From NCBI GenBank assembly GCA_004292855.1, contig RDXN01000041.1:1-64000 (forward strand): a DNA stretch of 64,000 bases, in the 5' to 3' direction. Below the pieces are notes generated by a model that saw only the letters and a program-made list of their open reading frames with translations, was not told where the DNA came from and did no database searches. Position numbers and translations under genes: made by a program. Numbering within the stretch: position 1 is the first letter of the stretch; every line of letters begins with the position of its first letter. Positions 27,184 to 38,700 of the stretch are shown here, one piece after another. This stretch comes from Cytophagales bacterium (GTDB lineage Bacteria; Bacteroidota; Bacteroidia; Cytophagales; Spirosomataceae).

Positions 27184-28242
27184 ATGACCTCCGCTGATTA
27201 TCTCGTGGTGGGGGGCGGTATTGCCGGGTCGGTGTTGGCCTGGACATTGGACCAGGCGGGGTGCCGGGTGGTGTTGGCCAACGCGTCGGGGTTGCCGATG
27301 GCGTCGGGGGTGGCCGCCGGGATTGTGAACCCCCTCACCGGACGCAAACTCGTCCGTACCTGGCGTGCCGACGATCTGTTTCCCTTCCTGCATCAATTTT
27401 ACCAAAATCTGGAAACGAAGCTGGGGGCGTCGTTCTTCCACCCCATGCCTATCTACCGGCCTTACCGGTCGCTTGCCGAAAAAACCGACTACGAAACCTT
27501 CACGGCCCAACCCGAAGTAGCCCCGTATGTGCTGCAACAAGCTGATGAAGAAAGCCTTAGCCCGTACATCGAAAATTCGTTTGGTGGTCTTACTGTGGGG
27601 CAGGGGGGCTGGGTAAGCATTCCAGAGGCTATCAAATCAATAGGCCTTCATTTCTTAGAAAAAGAACAGTTTGTTGTTTCTGAAATTAAGTATAATGAGT
27701 TAACAGTCAGTGATAAATCTGTTTGCTGGCAGGATGTTACGTTTAAAAAAGTGCTATTTTGTGATGGACCTCATGCCCGCGAGAATCCGTTTTTTAGCTG
27801 GCTTCCGTACAATGTCGTGAAAGGGCAAATTCTGACGGCCCGCGTTGCCCATTATCCTATCCGTCAACTCGTGAATCAGGGCGCGTTTATCTTACCCATC
27901 AACGACACTACGATAAGAATTGGGGCCACCTACTCCTGGCACGACCTCGACTGGCAAACATCTGCCGACGGTCGGGCGTTTCTTGAAACAAAGGTGCGGG
28001 GGCTACTGAAAATTCCGTATGAGGTGATTGGTCAGTCGGCGGGGATTCGCCCGGCCACCAAAGATCGTCGACCGTTCATCGGCCTGCACCCGCATTACCC
28101 GGCAGTTGGTATCTTTGGGGGATTTGGGAGCAAAGGTGTGTCGCTCACGCCCTATCTGGCCCGGCAATTTGCCCGGTTTTTGATCCACAGGGAAGATTTA
28201 GACCCCGAAGTGAATATTCAACGATGCCTTTCGTTATTATAG
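27184..28242 (+). CDS. FAD-dependent oxidoreductase, DAO (DadA/GlyOx) family
   Basis: 352 residues. The N-terminal FAD-binding Rossmann motif YLVVGGGIAGSVLAWTL is clear, as is the typical DAO-family region GVAAGIVNPLTGRKLVRTW. The C-terminal ARGIRP-like motif (QSAGIRPATKDRRPFIG) and GIFGGFGSKGVSLTP contact FAD. The family oxidises secondary amines of amino acids (glycine oxidase, D-amino-acid dehydrogenase, MnmC C-domain). It resembles MnmC-type C-terminal domains but lacks the methyltransferase half. Substrate unknown. It ends with TAG inside the start of the next inverted repeat region. Confidence 0.82.
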   Translation: MTSADYLVVGGGIAGSVLAWTLDQAGCRVVLANASGLPMASGVAAGIVNPLTGRKLVRTWRADDLFPFLHQFYQNLETKLGASFFHPMPIYRPYRSLAEKTDYETFTAQPEVAPYVLQQADEESLSPYIENSFGGLTVGQGGWVSIPEAIKSIGLHFLEKEQFVVSEIKYNELTVSDKSVCWQDVTFKKVLFCDGPHARENPFFSWLPYNVVKGQILTARVAHYPIRQLVNQGAFILPINDTTIRIGATYSWHDLDWQTSADGRAFLETKVRGLLKIPYEVIGQSAGIRPATKDRRPFIGLHPHYPAVGIFGGFGSKGVSLTPYLARQFARFLIHREDLDPEVNIQRCLSLL

Positions 28243-28248
28243 CGCATC

Positions 28249-28319
28249 TGTAGCGCGGTTGTCCTCAACCGCGTCTGAGTGATACTATTTGACACGCGGT
28301 TGAGGACAACCGCGCTACA
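28249..28319. repeat. Perfect inverted repeat with self-complementary arms
   Basis: Arms 28249-28274 and 28294-28319 are exact complements (26 nt: TGTAGCGCGGTTGTCCTC...). Each arm also folds on itself (GCGGTTG TCCT CAACCGC). The element lies between the FAD oxidoreductase stop and the ATG at 28324, so it can act as a terminator or as a hairpin in the leader of the next gene. It is REP-like. Confidence 0.85.
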
Positions 28320-28323
28320 CCCT

Positions 28324-31300
28324 ATGTGCAAGCAGTACTTCGTTTTGTTGTGTCTGTGGGTTGGTATGATGTCTCATGCCGATGCCCAAAATTACCCTTC
28401 GCTCGAACAGTTCGGGAAAAACCGGATACAGTACCGGAATTTCAACTGGAAGATTATCCGCACGGCTAATTTCGAGATCTATTTTTATCAGGATGGCAAC
28501 CCCCTCGCCACCCTCACAGCGCAGTATGCCGAGTCGGAGTTCGACCGCATTACGGAGTTGCTGGGCTACACGCCCTACAACCGCATCAAAATATTTCTGT
28601 ACAACTCGCCACAGGAACTCGCGCAGAGCAACATCGGCATTAGTGTGACGGGCGAGCTGGACAGTCGGGAAATTGACCTGGCCAAGTCGCGGCTGGAGAT
28701 TGCGTTCACGGGCGATCAGGTCACGTTTAAAAAGCGGCTCATTCATGACGTGTCGATGCTGTTTATTTACGACATGCTCTACGGCGGTAGCCTGAAAGAT
28801 GCCCTCCAAAGCTCGTTGCTGCTCACGCTGCCCGACTGGTTTATGCCCGGCATTGCGTCGTACATTGCCGAGGGGTACAGCATTGACCTCGACGACTACA
28901 TGCGTGATGCCTCCCTCAGCCGAACCATGCGCAAACCCAACCTCTTGCAGGGCCGCGAGGCCGAGCGCGTGGGGCACTCGATCTGGAACTACATTGCCCA
29001 AAAATACGGTCGCGACAATATCTCTAACATTCTGAATCTCACGCGAATCATTCGCAACGAGCAAAGCAGTATTCAAAGCACACTGGGCGTTCCGTATGGC
29101 CGTTTCCTGCGCGAGTGGCGCGAATATTACGCCACGATGGCCAAGAATACGCCCTCGTCAGGTGGCACCGCCGACGATGCTGTTATTCCCGTCCGAGGAA
29201 CGGCCCGCGACCATATTCTGAACGACGTAAAAATCAGCCCCGACAAGCAATTGATTGCGTTTTCGTCGGTCAACGATGGCAAGTTTACCGTCGAGATTTA
29301 CAACACAGCGACCAAAAAACGGTTTTCTGTGTTGCAGGGTGGCTACCGGCTCGATGGGCACGCAACCGTGACGGCTACGCCCCTTGTGGCCTGGCAAAAA
29401 GATAATAATCTCGTGGTTGTGACCGACGAAAACGGGCGGTCGTTGCTCTACGTCTTCACCGATCTGGGCAGTCGTCGGCCCAAGCAACGGTCGCGGCAGG
29501 TAATCAACGGCCTCACACAGATCGTGAGCATCGACGCGTCGGACGATGGCGGGAGTTTGGTGATGAGTGCCGACCGGCGCGGCCAAAACGATTTGTTCCT
29601 GTACAGCATCAACCGGGGTAGCTACGCCCAACTTACCAACGACCTCTACGACGACCGTTATCCGACGTTTGTGGGGCGCGGTACAAGCAATATTGTGTTT
29701 GCCTCGAACCGCACTATCGACACGCTCGGGGTTGATAAAGGTTCCTACCGAACTGTCCGCGACCGATATGCCTTGTTCCGGCACACGGGCGGGGCACGAG
29801 CAACCTCTGTTACGCGCTTGACCGACACGCTCACCAACGCCACCAACCCGATTTCTGCCGGCGAAAATACGGTGTACTTTTTGGGAACAGCGAGCGGTAT
29901 TCAGAACCTTTATCGGCTTTCGGTGGGCGACAGCACCTCGGCCTCGACCATCAATCAGGTTACGGCGTTCCCAACCAGTATCCGGCAGTACGACCTTATT
30001 CCGGCCAACGGTGCCTTCGTGTACAGTGCCATCAAGAATGGGGAAATCTACATTGGCTATAAGTCGCAGTTGGCCTTGAATACCTCGCTTTCGATGGGGC
30101 CAACCGGACGTAACACGCTGCTTGGCCTGACAAACGTTGCCCCCAAACCCGTGCAGGCAACGTCGGCCACAACGGCAATCGACTCGACGCAGGCAGGGGC
30201 TACCGCACCCGCTACCTCGACCACGACCGCCCAACCGGGACGTTTGGTTTTGCAACCGGGCGAGGTCGATACGGATAATTATCAGTTTGATCCAGAGGTG
30301 GTTAAGGCGGCAGAGTTTCGCCAACGCCGGACCAACAGCACGGGCGTTCCGCTGGCTTCGGCCACATCGCCTATTCTGCGAAACCGTCGGCGGGAGAATA
30401 TCACCATTCGCGGACCGTTCGATTATCGGGGCTTGTTCATTGCCAACGATGCCAGCTCGTCGTGGCGAGTCGACCCGGTACGTAGCCCGGCGTTTGGTTT
30501 CTCGCAGAACATCACGATGAACGACCTGCTCGAAAACCACATCATCAAGGCGGGTATGTTTGTCACGACTAACCTGCGCAACAGCGACCTGTTTGCAGAG
30601 TATCAGAATCTGACCAATCGGATTGATTTTGGGGTTCGGGTCGACCGGCAAACCCTCTACTACGAGAGCAGTAGCTTCCTGAACCAGAAATACCGGTATA
30701 ACCGTATAGCCCTGTCGGCCTCTTACCCGATCTCGGTAACGTCGCGGTTTATGGTTTCGCCGTTTTACGCGCTTACCCGCCGGATCGAGCTGCTCAACGT
30801 GGGCGAACCCGACCGGACATCGGACTACGCGGGTCTGCGCGGGGAGTTTGTGTACGACAACTCGAAAATCAACGGCATGAACATGATCGAGGGCACCCGT
30901 GCCAAAGTTCGGTTCGAGAACTATGCGGGTATCCGGTCGTCGGCAGAGAGTTTCCGCCGGTTAACGGTTGATATCCGGCATTACCAGAAACTTCACCGCG
31001 ACCTGATGTTGGCCGTTCGGTTGTCGGTGAGTCAATCGGGTGGGCCTGCGCCCAAGCAGAGTACGCTGGGAGGTATGGAAAATTGGATTGGGTTGCGGAA
31101 GGAAGAAATCGTGACAAACCCGCTGTTGGTTCCTAACCCTCTCAGTACGAACCGCGATGATTATCGGGATTTGTTTTTTCTGGATGTTGCCACCAACCTG
31201 CGGGGTTTCAATCTGGGTAAACTAACGGGTAACAGCCATATGCTGCTCAACGCTGAGTTGCGCTTACCTTTGGTAAAATATCTCTACCGGGGCAACATAA

Positions 31301-31620
31301 CGTCGAACTTCCTGCGTAATCTGCAACTCGTGGCGTTCTCTGATATTGGCACGGCCTGGTCGGGGCGGGGGCCTTTTAATCGTCAGAACAATTTGAATAC
31401 AACCCGTATTGGTTTCGACCCATTGAACGATGGGTCAGGAAGGCTTCCATCGTTCGGGGCTGTTGTGACCAATTTCAAGAACCCATTTTTGATTGGTTAT
31501 GGGGTTGGTGCCCGCACCATGTTGCTGGGTTATTACGTGAAATTTGACTACGGTTGGGGCTTAGAAGACAAGGTTGTTAACCGGGCAATTCCGTATTTAA
31601 CGCTCGGTTACGACTTCTGA
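28324..31620 (+). CDS. Large outer-membrane protein: TolB-like propeller plus C-terminal barrel
   Basis: 1,098 residues from the ATG at 28324, just outside an inverted repeat; the upstream start at 28279 lies inside the repeat and would precede the signal peptide (MCKQYFVLLCLWVGMMSHADAQ). The first 280 residues have a peptidase-like helper fold with HSIWNYIAQKYGRD. Next come TolB/WD40-like propeller blades (ISPDKQLIAFSS, DASDDGGSLVMSADRRG, DLYDDRYPTFV). The last 450 residues are a beta-barrel resembling Omp85/surface-antigen proteins, ending in an aromatic (LTLGYDF). It probably sits in the outer membrane with the propeller in the periplasm. Function unknown. Confidence 0.82.
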   Translation: MCKQYFVLLCLWVGMMSHADAQNYPSLEQFGKNRIQYRNFNWKIIRTANFEIYFYQDGNPLATLTAQYAESEFDRITELLGYTPYNRIKIFLYNSPQELAQSNIGISVTGELDSREIDLAKSRLEIAFTGDQVTFKKRLIHDVSMLFIYDMLYGGSLKDALQSSLLLTLPDWFMPGIASYIAEGYSIDLDDYMRDASLSRTMRKPNLLQGREAERVGHSIWNYIAQKYGRDNISNILNLTRIIRNEQSSIQSTLGVPYGRFLREWREYYATMAKNTPSSGGTADDAVIPVRGTARDHILNDVKISPDKQLIAFSSVNDGKFTVEIYNTATKKRFSVLQGGYRLDGHATVTATPLVAWQKDNNLVVVTDENGRSLLYVFTDLGSRRPKQRSRQVINGLTQIVSIDASDDGGSLVMSADRRGQNDLFLYSINRGSYAQLTNDLYDDRYPTFVGRGTSNIVFASNRTIDTLGVDKGSYRTVRDRYALFRHTGGARATSVTRLTDTLTNATNPISAGENTVYFLGTASGIQNLYRLSVGDSTSASTINQVTAFPTSIRQYDLIPANGAFVYSAIKNGEIYIGYKSQLALNTSLSMGPTGRNTLLGLTNVAPKPVQATSATTAIDSTQAGATAPATSTTTAQPGRLVLQPGEVDTDNYQFDPEVVKAAEFRQRRTNSTGVPLASATSPILRNRRRENITIRGPFDYRGLFIANDASSSWRVDPVRSPAFGFSQNITMNDLLENHIIKAGMFVTTNLRNSDLFAEYQNLTNRIDFGVRVDRQTLYYESSSFLNQKYRYNRIALSASYPISVTSRFMVSPFYALTRRIELLNVGEPDRTSDYAGLRGEFVYDNSKINGMNMIEGTRAKVRFENYAGIRSSAESFRRLTVDIRHYQKLHRDLMLAVRLSVSQSGGPAPKQSTLGGMENWIGLRKEEIVTNPLLVPNPLSTNRDDYRDLFFLDVATNLRGFNLGKLTGNSHMLLNAELRLPLVKYLYRGNITSNFLRNLQLVAFSDIGTAWSGRGPFNRQNNLNTTRIGFDPLNDGSGRLPSFGAVVTNFKNPFLIGYGVGARTMLLGYYVKFDYGWGLEDKVVNRAIPYLTLGYDF

Positions 31621-31625
31621 TTTAG

Positions 31626-31845
31626 GAGGTGCATTTCAATCTTGTGTGCAGTAACGGGACTTGTGCAAAATGAGCCTTTACCCCCGCCCTAAAGGCGGTC
31701 GGCCGCTGCCGGGCCTGCTGGCGCGAGAAAGATCCCGCATCGGCGGTCCGAGCCGGAGGTCATTTTGCGCCAGCGGGCCCGGCAGCGGCCGACCGCCTTT
31801 AGGGCGGGGGATAGAGACTAGCCATACGAGACCGAAATGCACCCA
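31626..31845. repeat. MITE-like intergenic palindromic element
   Basis: Outer inverted ends GGTGCATTTC (31628-31637) and GAAATGCACC (31834-31843) enclose a large inverted repeat: arms 31681-31724 and 31767-31810 (CCCCCGCCCTAAAGGCGG...), 44 nt with one mismatch and a 42-nt spacer. It has no gene. A 19-nt piece of the left end, GGTGCATTTCAATCTTGTG, recurs in complement at 53680-53698, so the end sequence is repeated in the genome. Confidence 0.75.
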
Positions 31846-31872
31846 ATTTAAGTGTTAATTTAAGATAAAATA

Positions 31873-31906
31873 AAAACCCCTCTGTCGTTACAGAGGGGTT
31901 TTTTGT
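31873..31906. terminator. Strong intrinsic terminator
   Basis: Perfect 11-bp stem AACCCCTCTGT (31875-31885) / ACAGAGGGGTT (31890-31900) with a 4-nt loop, flanked by A-run on the left and T-run on the right. Works in either direction; probably ends transcription from the large barrel gene. Confidence 0.9.
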
Positions 31907-32783
31907 TTATAAAACGCCTACTGAAAAATTGGTTAAAAAAGGGCATTTTTAACGGGGGGATGCTATATTTGTTCCGTTAATTAGTTCATGTGTATGTGTG
32001 TATGAGCTACTGACAACTCCTTCGACATATTCTCTCTCTTTCGTAATTCGCTGTCCTGTAAGGTCGTTGACCATACTGTTTTTGTATTATTGTTTGTTCA
32101 GATAATCAAGTGTCTAGTTTGCGGGGGTCTATTTGGCATAGTTTTCGCTAAACAGGCGCAGTTCTAAACAAAACGTTTTTGATGTCGGAAACGCTCGCAA
32201 ACCACAGATTGCAGGAAATTATTGAGTAGGTAAATAGCAGTTAATCTGCTAATTATCAGGAATTTACGTCTGATATCCTTATTTTGAATGTTAAGGTATT
32301 GGTTTTGGCATAGTTTTAGATACTTCTGAGGAAGCGAAAAATGCCTTTACCAACGATTTTATCAGATCGAAACAGAACCCTGTTTTGGTCTGCGTGTGGT
32401 GGTATTGACGCGCTAATGTGTTCTGCCCCCAAATCAAGTTGCAGATGAACGTTTTATCTACCTTTAAGACCGAGCCTGACGGAGCCTCACGTCCTCAGTC
32501 TGTCCGTTGTGAACCGACTACTTTACCGGGCCGTATTGGTCAATGGGTTCTGGTGGTTGCTCAACTCATCCGAACCCTGGGCATGGTGGCCCGTTCGTGG
32601 GTCGATGCTGCTTCGCCCCCTGACCAATTTGCCAGTGGGGGACCGGCACCAACAAGGGGTCGGAGAACACATCTGCCAACCACCTCGCGCTACGCCTTTG
32701 GGATGCGCGTTGACCCCCCCGACCGAATTTCAAGTACGCTTACCAGTTTAATACCCATTTATCATAATTTATCAAGTTTTCCA
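31907..32783. other. Long leader region before the giant adhesin gene
   Basis: About 880 nt with no convincing gene. It holds a -7-like TATATTTG (31964-31971) without a good -33 element. The phrase TTGGCATAGTTTT occurs twice, at 32133-32145 and 32305-32317. The frame of the adhesin is open back to a GTG at 32418, but residues encoded before 32784 look non-conserved (Pro/Arg/Thr-rich, no signal peptide), so it is treated here as untranslated leader or a dubious extension. Confidence 0.5.
32133..32150 (+). promoter_or_regulatory. Possible sigma-54 type promoter
   Basis: TTGGCATAGTTTTCGCTA has GG and GC separated by 10 nt, the key spacing of -24/-12 promoters. A second copy of the first 13 nt at 32305 has GA instead of GC at the -12 position. 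The match is moderate, and no activator gene is nearby. Confidence 0.25.
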
Positions 32784-35700
32784 ATGAATGAGCAACCTTT
32801 ACTGAAGAACAGCCTCGCTCTGATCCGAATGCTCTGGCAGCATTGTGTTCAGGGGCTTCCGTTCGGCAGCAAGGCAGATTCGGTCTGTTGGGCTGAGGAC
32901 CGAGACAGGTTCGCCAGTAGCCCGCCCCCCCGACGATCTGCTGCGCAACGAAGCGGAAGCAGACCAAGGGAATGGGCACTGACGGGTGGCCTTCTGGCTT
33001 CCTTTACCCTGTCTTTGCTGTCATTTGGGGCCATAGCGCAGTCGGCTGACGTATCAGTCGACGCCCAGATCAGCAACCCCAATCCCGCCTTGAACGGCAC
33101 CGTTACGTACACCGTGACTGTGGTTAACAGTGCCACAACAGCGGCCTCGAACGTGCTCGTTAAGGTAGCACTGCCCGCAGGTTACGTGAACGCGACGGGC
33201 TATGTGGCATCTACTGGAGCACCCAGCTACTCGGCTTCGTCGGGCAACTGGGCCATTGCGTCGTTAGCAGCCAGCAGTTCGGCTACCCTGCAAATCACCG
33301 CTACCATACTGGAGCGGGGTGTTGCATTTATGACCGCCGAGGTCATAGCCTCCGGCACACCCGACGCCGACTCGAACCCGAACAACGGGAGCTATCTGGA
33401 GGACGATCTGGATAATGCCTGTTTCTCGGTTCCGCTGTTGTACTACTCGGGCGATGAATACACTGTGTCGGCACCTGCCGGCTTTTCGGGTGTTCAATAC
33501 TACAAGGATGGCAATTTAGTGGGTAGTGCCAGCGTACCCGCCACCGAGGCTTCACTCGATGGCAGTGGTAATCTGGTTATCAAAAGTGTAGGTACGTATT
33601 CGGTGCAGGCTTCGCTTAGCGGATGCCAGGCAACCAATTGCTGTAATATAATCGTCGTGCCAGGGCCATTGGCCAGTCTGGGCGACTATGTGTGGTTAGA
33701 CAATAACAAAGACGGTCAGCAAGGTACGGCAGCTCTTGAGCCACCCGTGCAGGGCGTGACCGTTCAACTGTATCAGCCAGGTAGCACGTCGGCTCTGTCG
33801 ACAACCGTTACCGGTTCTGATGGAAAGTATTTGTTTTCGAACCTGATTCCGGGTGAGTATTATGTGGTGTTCACGGCCCCTAACGGCATGACCTACACCT
33901 CGCCCAACTCAGGCACTGATGCGACAGATAGCGATGCCGACGCCGTAACAGGCCGGACGCAGACCTACACGCTCGCCGGTGGTGACCAGAACCTAACAGT
34001 CGACGCGGGTCTGATTCCGCTACCGGCTTCGCTGGGCGACTATGTTTGGTTAGACAATAATGGTAACGGCGTTCAGGACCCCGGCGAATCGGGTGTGCAG
34101 GGCGTAACTGTAACGCTATATAGTAATGGAAGTGCAGTAGCCACGACAACCACGTCGGCTTCGGGCTTATACTCGTTTACGGGCTTGGCACCGGGCGACT
34201 ATCAGGTGGTCTTTACGGCTCCTGTCGGTACAACCTTCACGCAGCCCAACGGCACGACTAACACGGCGCAGGACTCGAACGTGACCAGCACAACAGGTCA
34301 GTTGGGTGGCACAAGCATCGTAAGCCTGACGGCCGGTCAAAACAACCCGACGATTGACGCGGGCTTGATTCCGCTCAAGGCCAGCCTGGGTGACTATGTT
34401 TGGTACGACAACAACAGTGATGGTCAGCAAGGGCCAGCCGCTCAGGAGCCACCGGTTCCGGGCGTAGTGGCTCAGTTGTACCAGCCGGGTACGCCCACGC
34501 CGATTGCTTCGACCACGACCAACACCTCAGGCTTCTATAGCTTCACGGGTCTGGACCCAGGTCAGTACTATGTGGTCTTCACGGCTCCTAACGGTTCGAC
34601 CTTCACGACACCAAACTCAGGCACTGACACGAGCGATAGTGACGTGGCTAGCTTGACGGGCCAACTGGGATCGACAGGTATCTACTCGCTCACGGCAGGG
34701 GAGAACAACCCAACCGTCGACGCGGGCTTGATTCCGTTGAAGGCTTCACTGGGCAACTATGTGTGGTTGGATACGAACAAGAACGGCACACAGGACCCCA
34801 CCGAAACAGGTGTGGCCAACGTGACGGTGACTTTGTTCAGCAACGGCTCGGCCTTGGCAACGCAGACCACTTCGACTTCGGGTACGTATTTGTTTACGAA
34901 TCTGGATCCGGGTCAGTACTCGGTAGTCTTCACGGCACCGGGCGGTATGACCTTCACTACGCCAAACTCTTCGACTGTAAGCGACGCATTGGACTCAGAC
35001 GCAGCTAGCTTTACGGGCCAAAGCGGTTCGACGGGTGTGTACTCGTTGACGGCCGGTGAGCAAAACCTGACGGTTGACGCAGGCTTGATTCCTGTATCGG
35101 CTTCGTTGGGTGATTATGTGTGGCTCGACAACAACGGCAACGGCGTACAAGATCCGGGCGAACCGGGTGTACCTGCCGTAACTGTAACGCTATATAGTAA
35201 TGGAAGTGCAGTAGCTACGACAACGACTTCGGCATCGGGCTTGTACTCGTTTACGGGCTTGGCACCGGGCAACTACCAGGTGGTCTTCACGGCTCCTGTC
35301 GGTACAACCTTCACACAGCCCAACGGCACCACGAACACGGCTACCGACTCGAATGTGAATAGCTTCACGGGTCAGTTGGGTGGCACGAGCATCGTGAGCC
35401 TTTCGGCAGGAGAGAACAACCCCACGATTGACGCGGGCTTGATTCCGCTCAAGGCCAGCCTGGGTGACTATGTTTGGTACGACAACAACAGTGATGGTCA
35501 GCAAGGGCCAGCCGCCCAGGAGCCACCGGTTCCGGGTGTGGTAGCGCAGTTGTATCAGCCGGGTACACCAACCCCACTGGCGTCAACGACGACCAACTCA
35601 TCGGGCTTCTATAGTTTCACGGGTCTTGATCCGGGTCAGTACTATGTGGTCTTCACGGCTCCTAACGGCTCGACCTTCACGCAAGGCTTGCAGGGCAACA

Positions 35701-38700
35701 CGGGCACTGACTCGAACGTCAACAGTTTGACAGGACAGATGGGCAGCACGCCGGTTGTCAGCCTGACGGCAGGTCAGCATGATCCAACGATTGACGCGGG
35801 CTTGATTCCGTTGAAGGCTTCACTGGGCAACTATGTGTGGTTGGATACGAACAAGAACGGCACGCAGGACCCCACCGAAACAGGTGTGGCCAACGTGACG
35901 GTGACTTTGTTCAGCAACGGCTCGGCTCTGGCAACGCAGACAACCTCGGCTTCGGGTACGTATTTGTTTACGAACCTCGATCCGGGTCAGTACTCGGTAG
36001 TCTTCACGGCACCGGGCGGTATGACCTTCACCACGGGCAACGCACCTGGCGTGAGCGACGCACTGGATTCAGACGCGGCAAGCTTCACAGGTCAGAGCGG
36101 TTCGACGGGTGTGTACTCACTCACGGCGGGTGAGCAAAACCTGACGGTTGACGCAGGCTTGATTCCGCTACCAGCTTCACTGGGCGACTTTGTATGGTCG
36201 GACAACAATGGCAACGGCGTTCAGGACCCCGGCGAGTCGGGTGTACCGGGCGTTACAGTGAGCCTATATAATAACGGAACGCTGGTAGCAACTACTACTA
36301 CGAACGGTTCGGGTGGTTACAGCTTCACAGGCCTGACTCCAGGTGATTACCAGGTGGTCTTCACCGCTCCTGTGGGCATGACCTTCAGTCCGCCAAATGG
36401 TACGACCAACACGGCTAACGACTCGAACGTGACCAGCACAACAGGTCAGTTGGGTGGTACGAGCATTGTGAGCCTGACGGCTGGTCAGAATAACCCAACT
36501 ATCGACGCAGGTCTGATTCCGTTGAAAGCGTCACTGGGTAACTATGTGTGGTTGGATACGAATAAGAATGGTACGCAGGATACGGGTGAGGCACCAGTTG
36601 CGGGTGTGACGGTAACCTTGTTCAGCAACGGCTCGGCCATTGCCACGCAGGTAACGTCGGCTTCGGGCTTGTACTTGTTCACGAACCTCGATCCGGGTCA
36701 GTACTCGGTGGTGTTCACGGCTCCGAACGGACACACGTTCACAACACCAAACGCTTCGGGTGTAAGCGACGCACTGGACTCCGACGCGGCTAGCTTCACG
36801 GGCCAGAACGGTTCAACGGGTGTATACAGCCTCTCGGCAGGTGAGCAAAACCTGACAGTTGACGCGGGCTTGATTCCGCTGCCGGCTTCACTGGGCGACT
36901 ATGTATGGCTCGACCAGAATGGCAACGGTGTTCAAGATCCGGGCGAGAACGGAGTGTCGGGCATTGGTGTAACGTTGTATGATGCTGCCAGCGGAACCGT
37001 TGTGGGCACCATGACGACGAGCAGCACTGGTTTCTACAGCTTCACGGGTCTGAACCCAGGTAGCTACTACGTGGTGTTCACCGGACCAGCCGGCACAACT
37101 TACACGACGCCAAACGGTACGACCAACACCGCTCAGGATTCGAACGTAACCAGCACAACGGGTGGCACAGGCCGCACGGGCGTTGTTAGCCTGACAGCAG
37201 GTGAAAACAACCCAACTATCGACGCAGGTATCCTGCCAGTGGTTGCTTCTCTGGGCGACTATGTTTGGTTAGATATGAACCAGGACGGTCAGCAAGGGCC
37301 AGCCGCTCAGGAGCCACCGGTTCCGGGTGTGTTAGTTCAACTGTACGTGCCGGGTGGTGCTACGCCAATTGCATCGACAACAACAAATACGTCGGGCTTC
37401 TACAGCTTCACGGGCTTAGCTCCGGGCAGCTATCAGGTAGTCTTCACGGCTCCTCCGGGAACGACATTCACGCAGGGCTTGCAGGGTAACCCCGCAACCG
37501 ACTCGAACGTGAATAGCCTGACGGGTCAGCGTGGTGGCACAGCAGTGGTAAGCCTGTCTGCTAACGAGAACAACCCAACGATTGACGCGGGTCTGATTCC
37601 GCTCAAGGCGAGCCTGGGTAACTACGTATGGCAAGACACGAACGGCAACGGTCAGCAAGACCCAAGCGAAATGGGTGTGTCAGGTGTAACGGTAACCTTG
37701 TTTAGCAACGGCTCGGCCATCGCTACGCAAACAACCTCAACATCGGGTACATATCTGTTCACGAACCTCGATCCGGGTCAGTACTCGGTGGTGTTTACGA
37801 CGCCAAACGGCTACACGTTCACAACACCGAACGCTACGGGCGTAAACGACGCACAAGACTCAGACGCAGCTAGCTTCACAGGTCAGAGCGGTTCAACGGG
37901 TGTGTACTCGCTGACGGCGGGTGAGCAGAACCTGACGGTTGATGCCGGTCTGGTGCCACAGCCAGCTTCGTTGGGTAACTACGTATGGAATGATACGAAT
38001 GGAAACGGTATTCAGGACCCAACCGAAACGGGGGTTCCGAGCGTAACCGTAACCTTATATAGTAATGGTGTTGTTGTTGGCACGCAGGTGACCAATGCAA
38101 CGGGTGGCTACCTGTTCACGGGTCTGATGCCAGGCAACTACTCGGTGGTCTTCACGGCCCCGGCTGGTATGACGTTCACGCAGCCTAACGGCACAACGAA
38201 CACGGCTACTGACTCGAACGTGAATAGCACAACGGGTCAACTGGGTGGTACGAGCGTCGTTAGCCTGTCGGCTGGCGAAGTGAACACCACGATTGACGCT
38301 GGTCTGATTCCAGTTCAGGCTTCACTAGGCGACTACGTCTGGAGCGACACGAACGGAAACGGTATTCAGGACCCAACCGAAGTGGGTGTGCCGGGTGTGA
38401 CGGTAACGCTGTATAACGCAGTAACCAACGCACCACTCTCGGTAACGACAACGTCGGCAACGGGTGGTTACCTGTTCACGGGTCTGACACCAGGAAGCTA
38501 CTATGTGGTGTTCACGACACCAACTGGCTTCACGCTGACAGCTCAAAACGCGACAACCAATACCGCTACCGATAGCAATGCGAACCCAACAACGGGCCGT
38601 ACGAACACGGTAACGCTGGTGGGTGGCGAAAGCAACTTGACAATCGACGCGGGTCTGGTGCCAAACGCACCACCTGTAACGTGCCCTGGTGCTGCAACGC

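Noticed and set aside
29158-30651. 497-codon open frame on the minus strand
   Set aside because: It lies entirely antisense to the propeller/barrel protein gene, shows no domain or signal peptide, and its length follows from codon bias in the plus-strand gene.
32418-32783. N-terminal 122 residues of the adhesin from the GTG
   Set aside because: Composition is unlike the mature protein, there is no signal or domain, and a later ATG precedes the signal peptide; kept only as an alternative start.
33672-38670. Possible CRISPR array in the repetitive region
   Set aside because: Repeats are 350-363 nt coding domains in one open frame, with no short spacers. No cas genes are present in the window.
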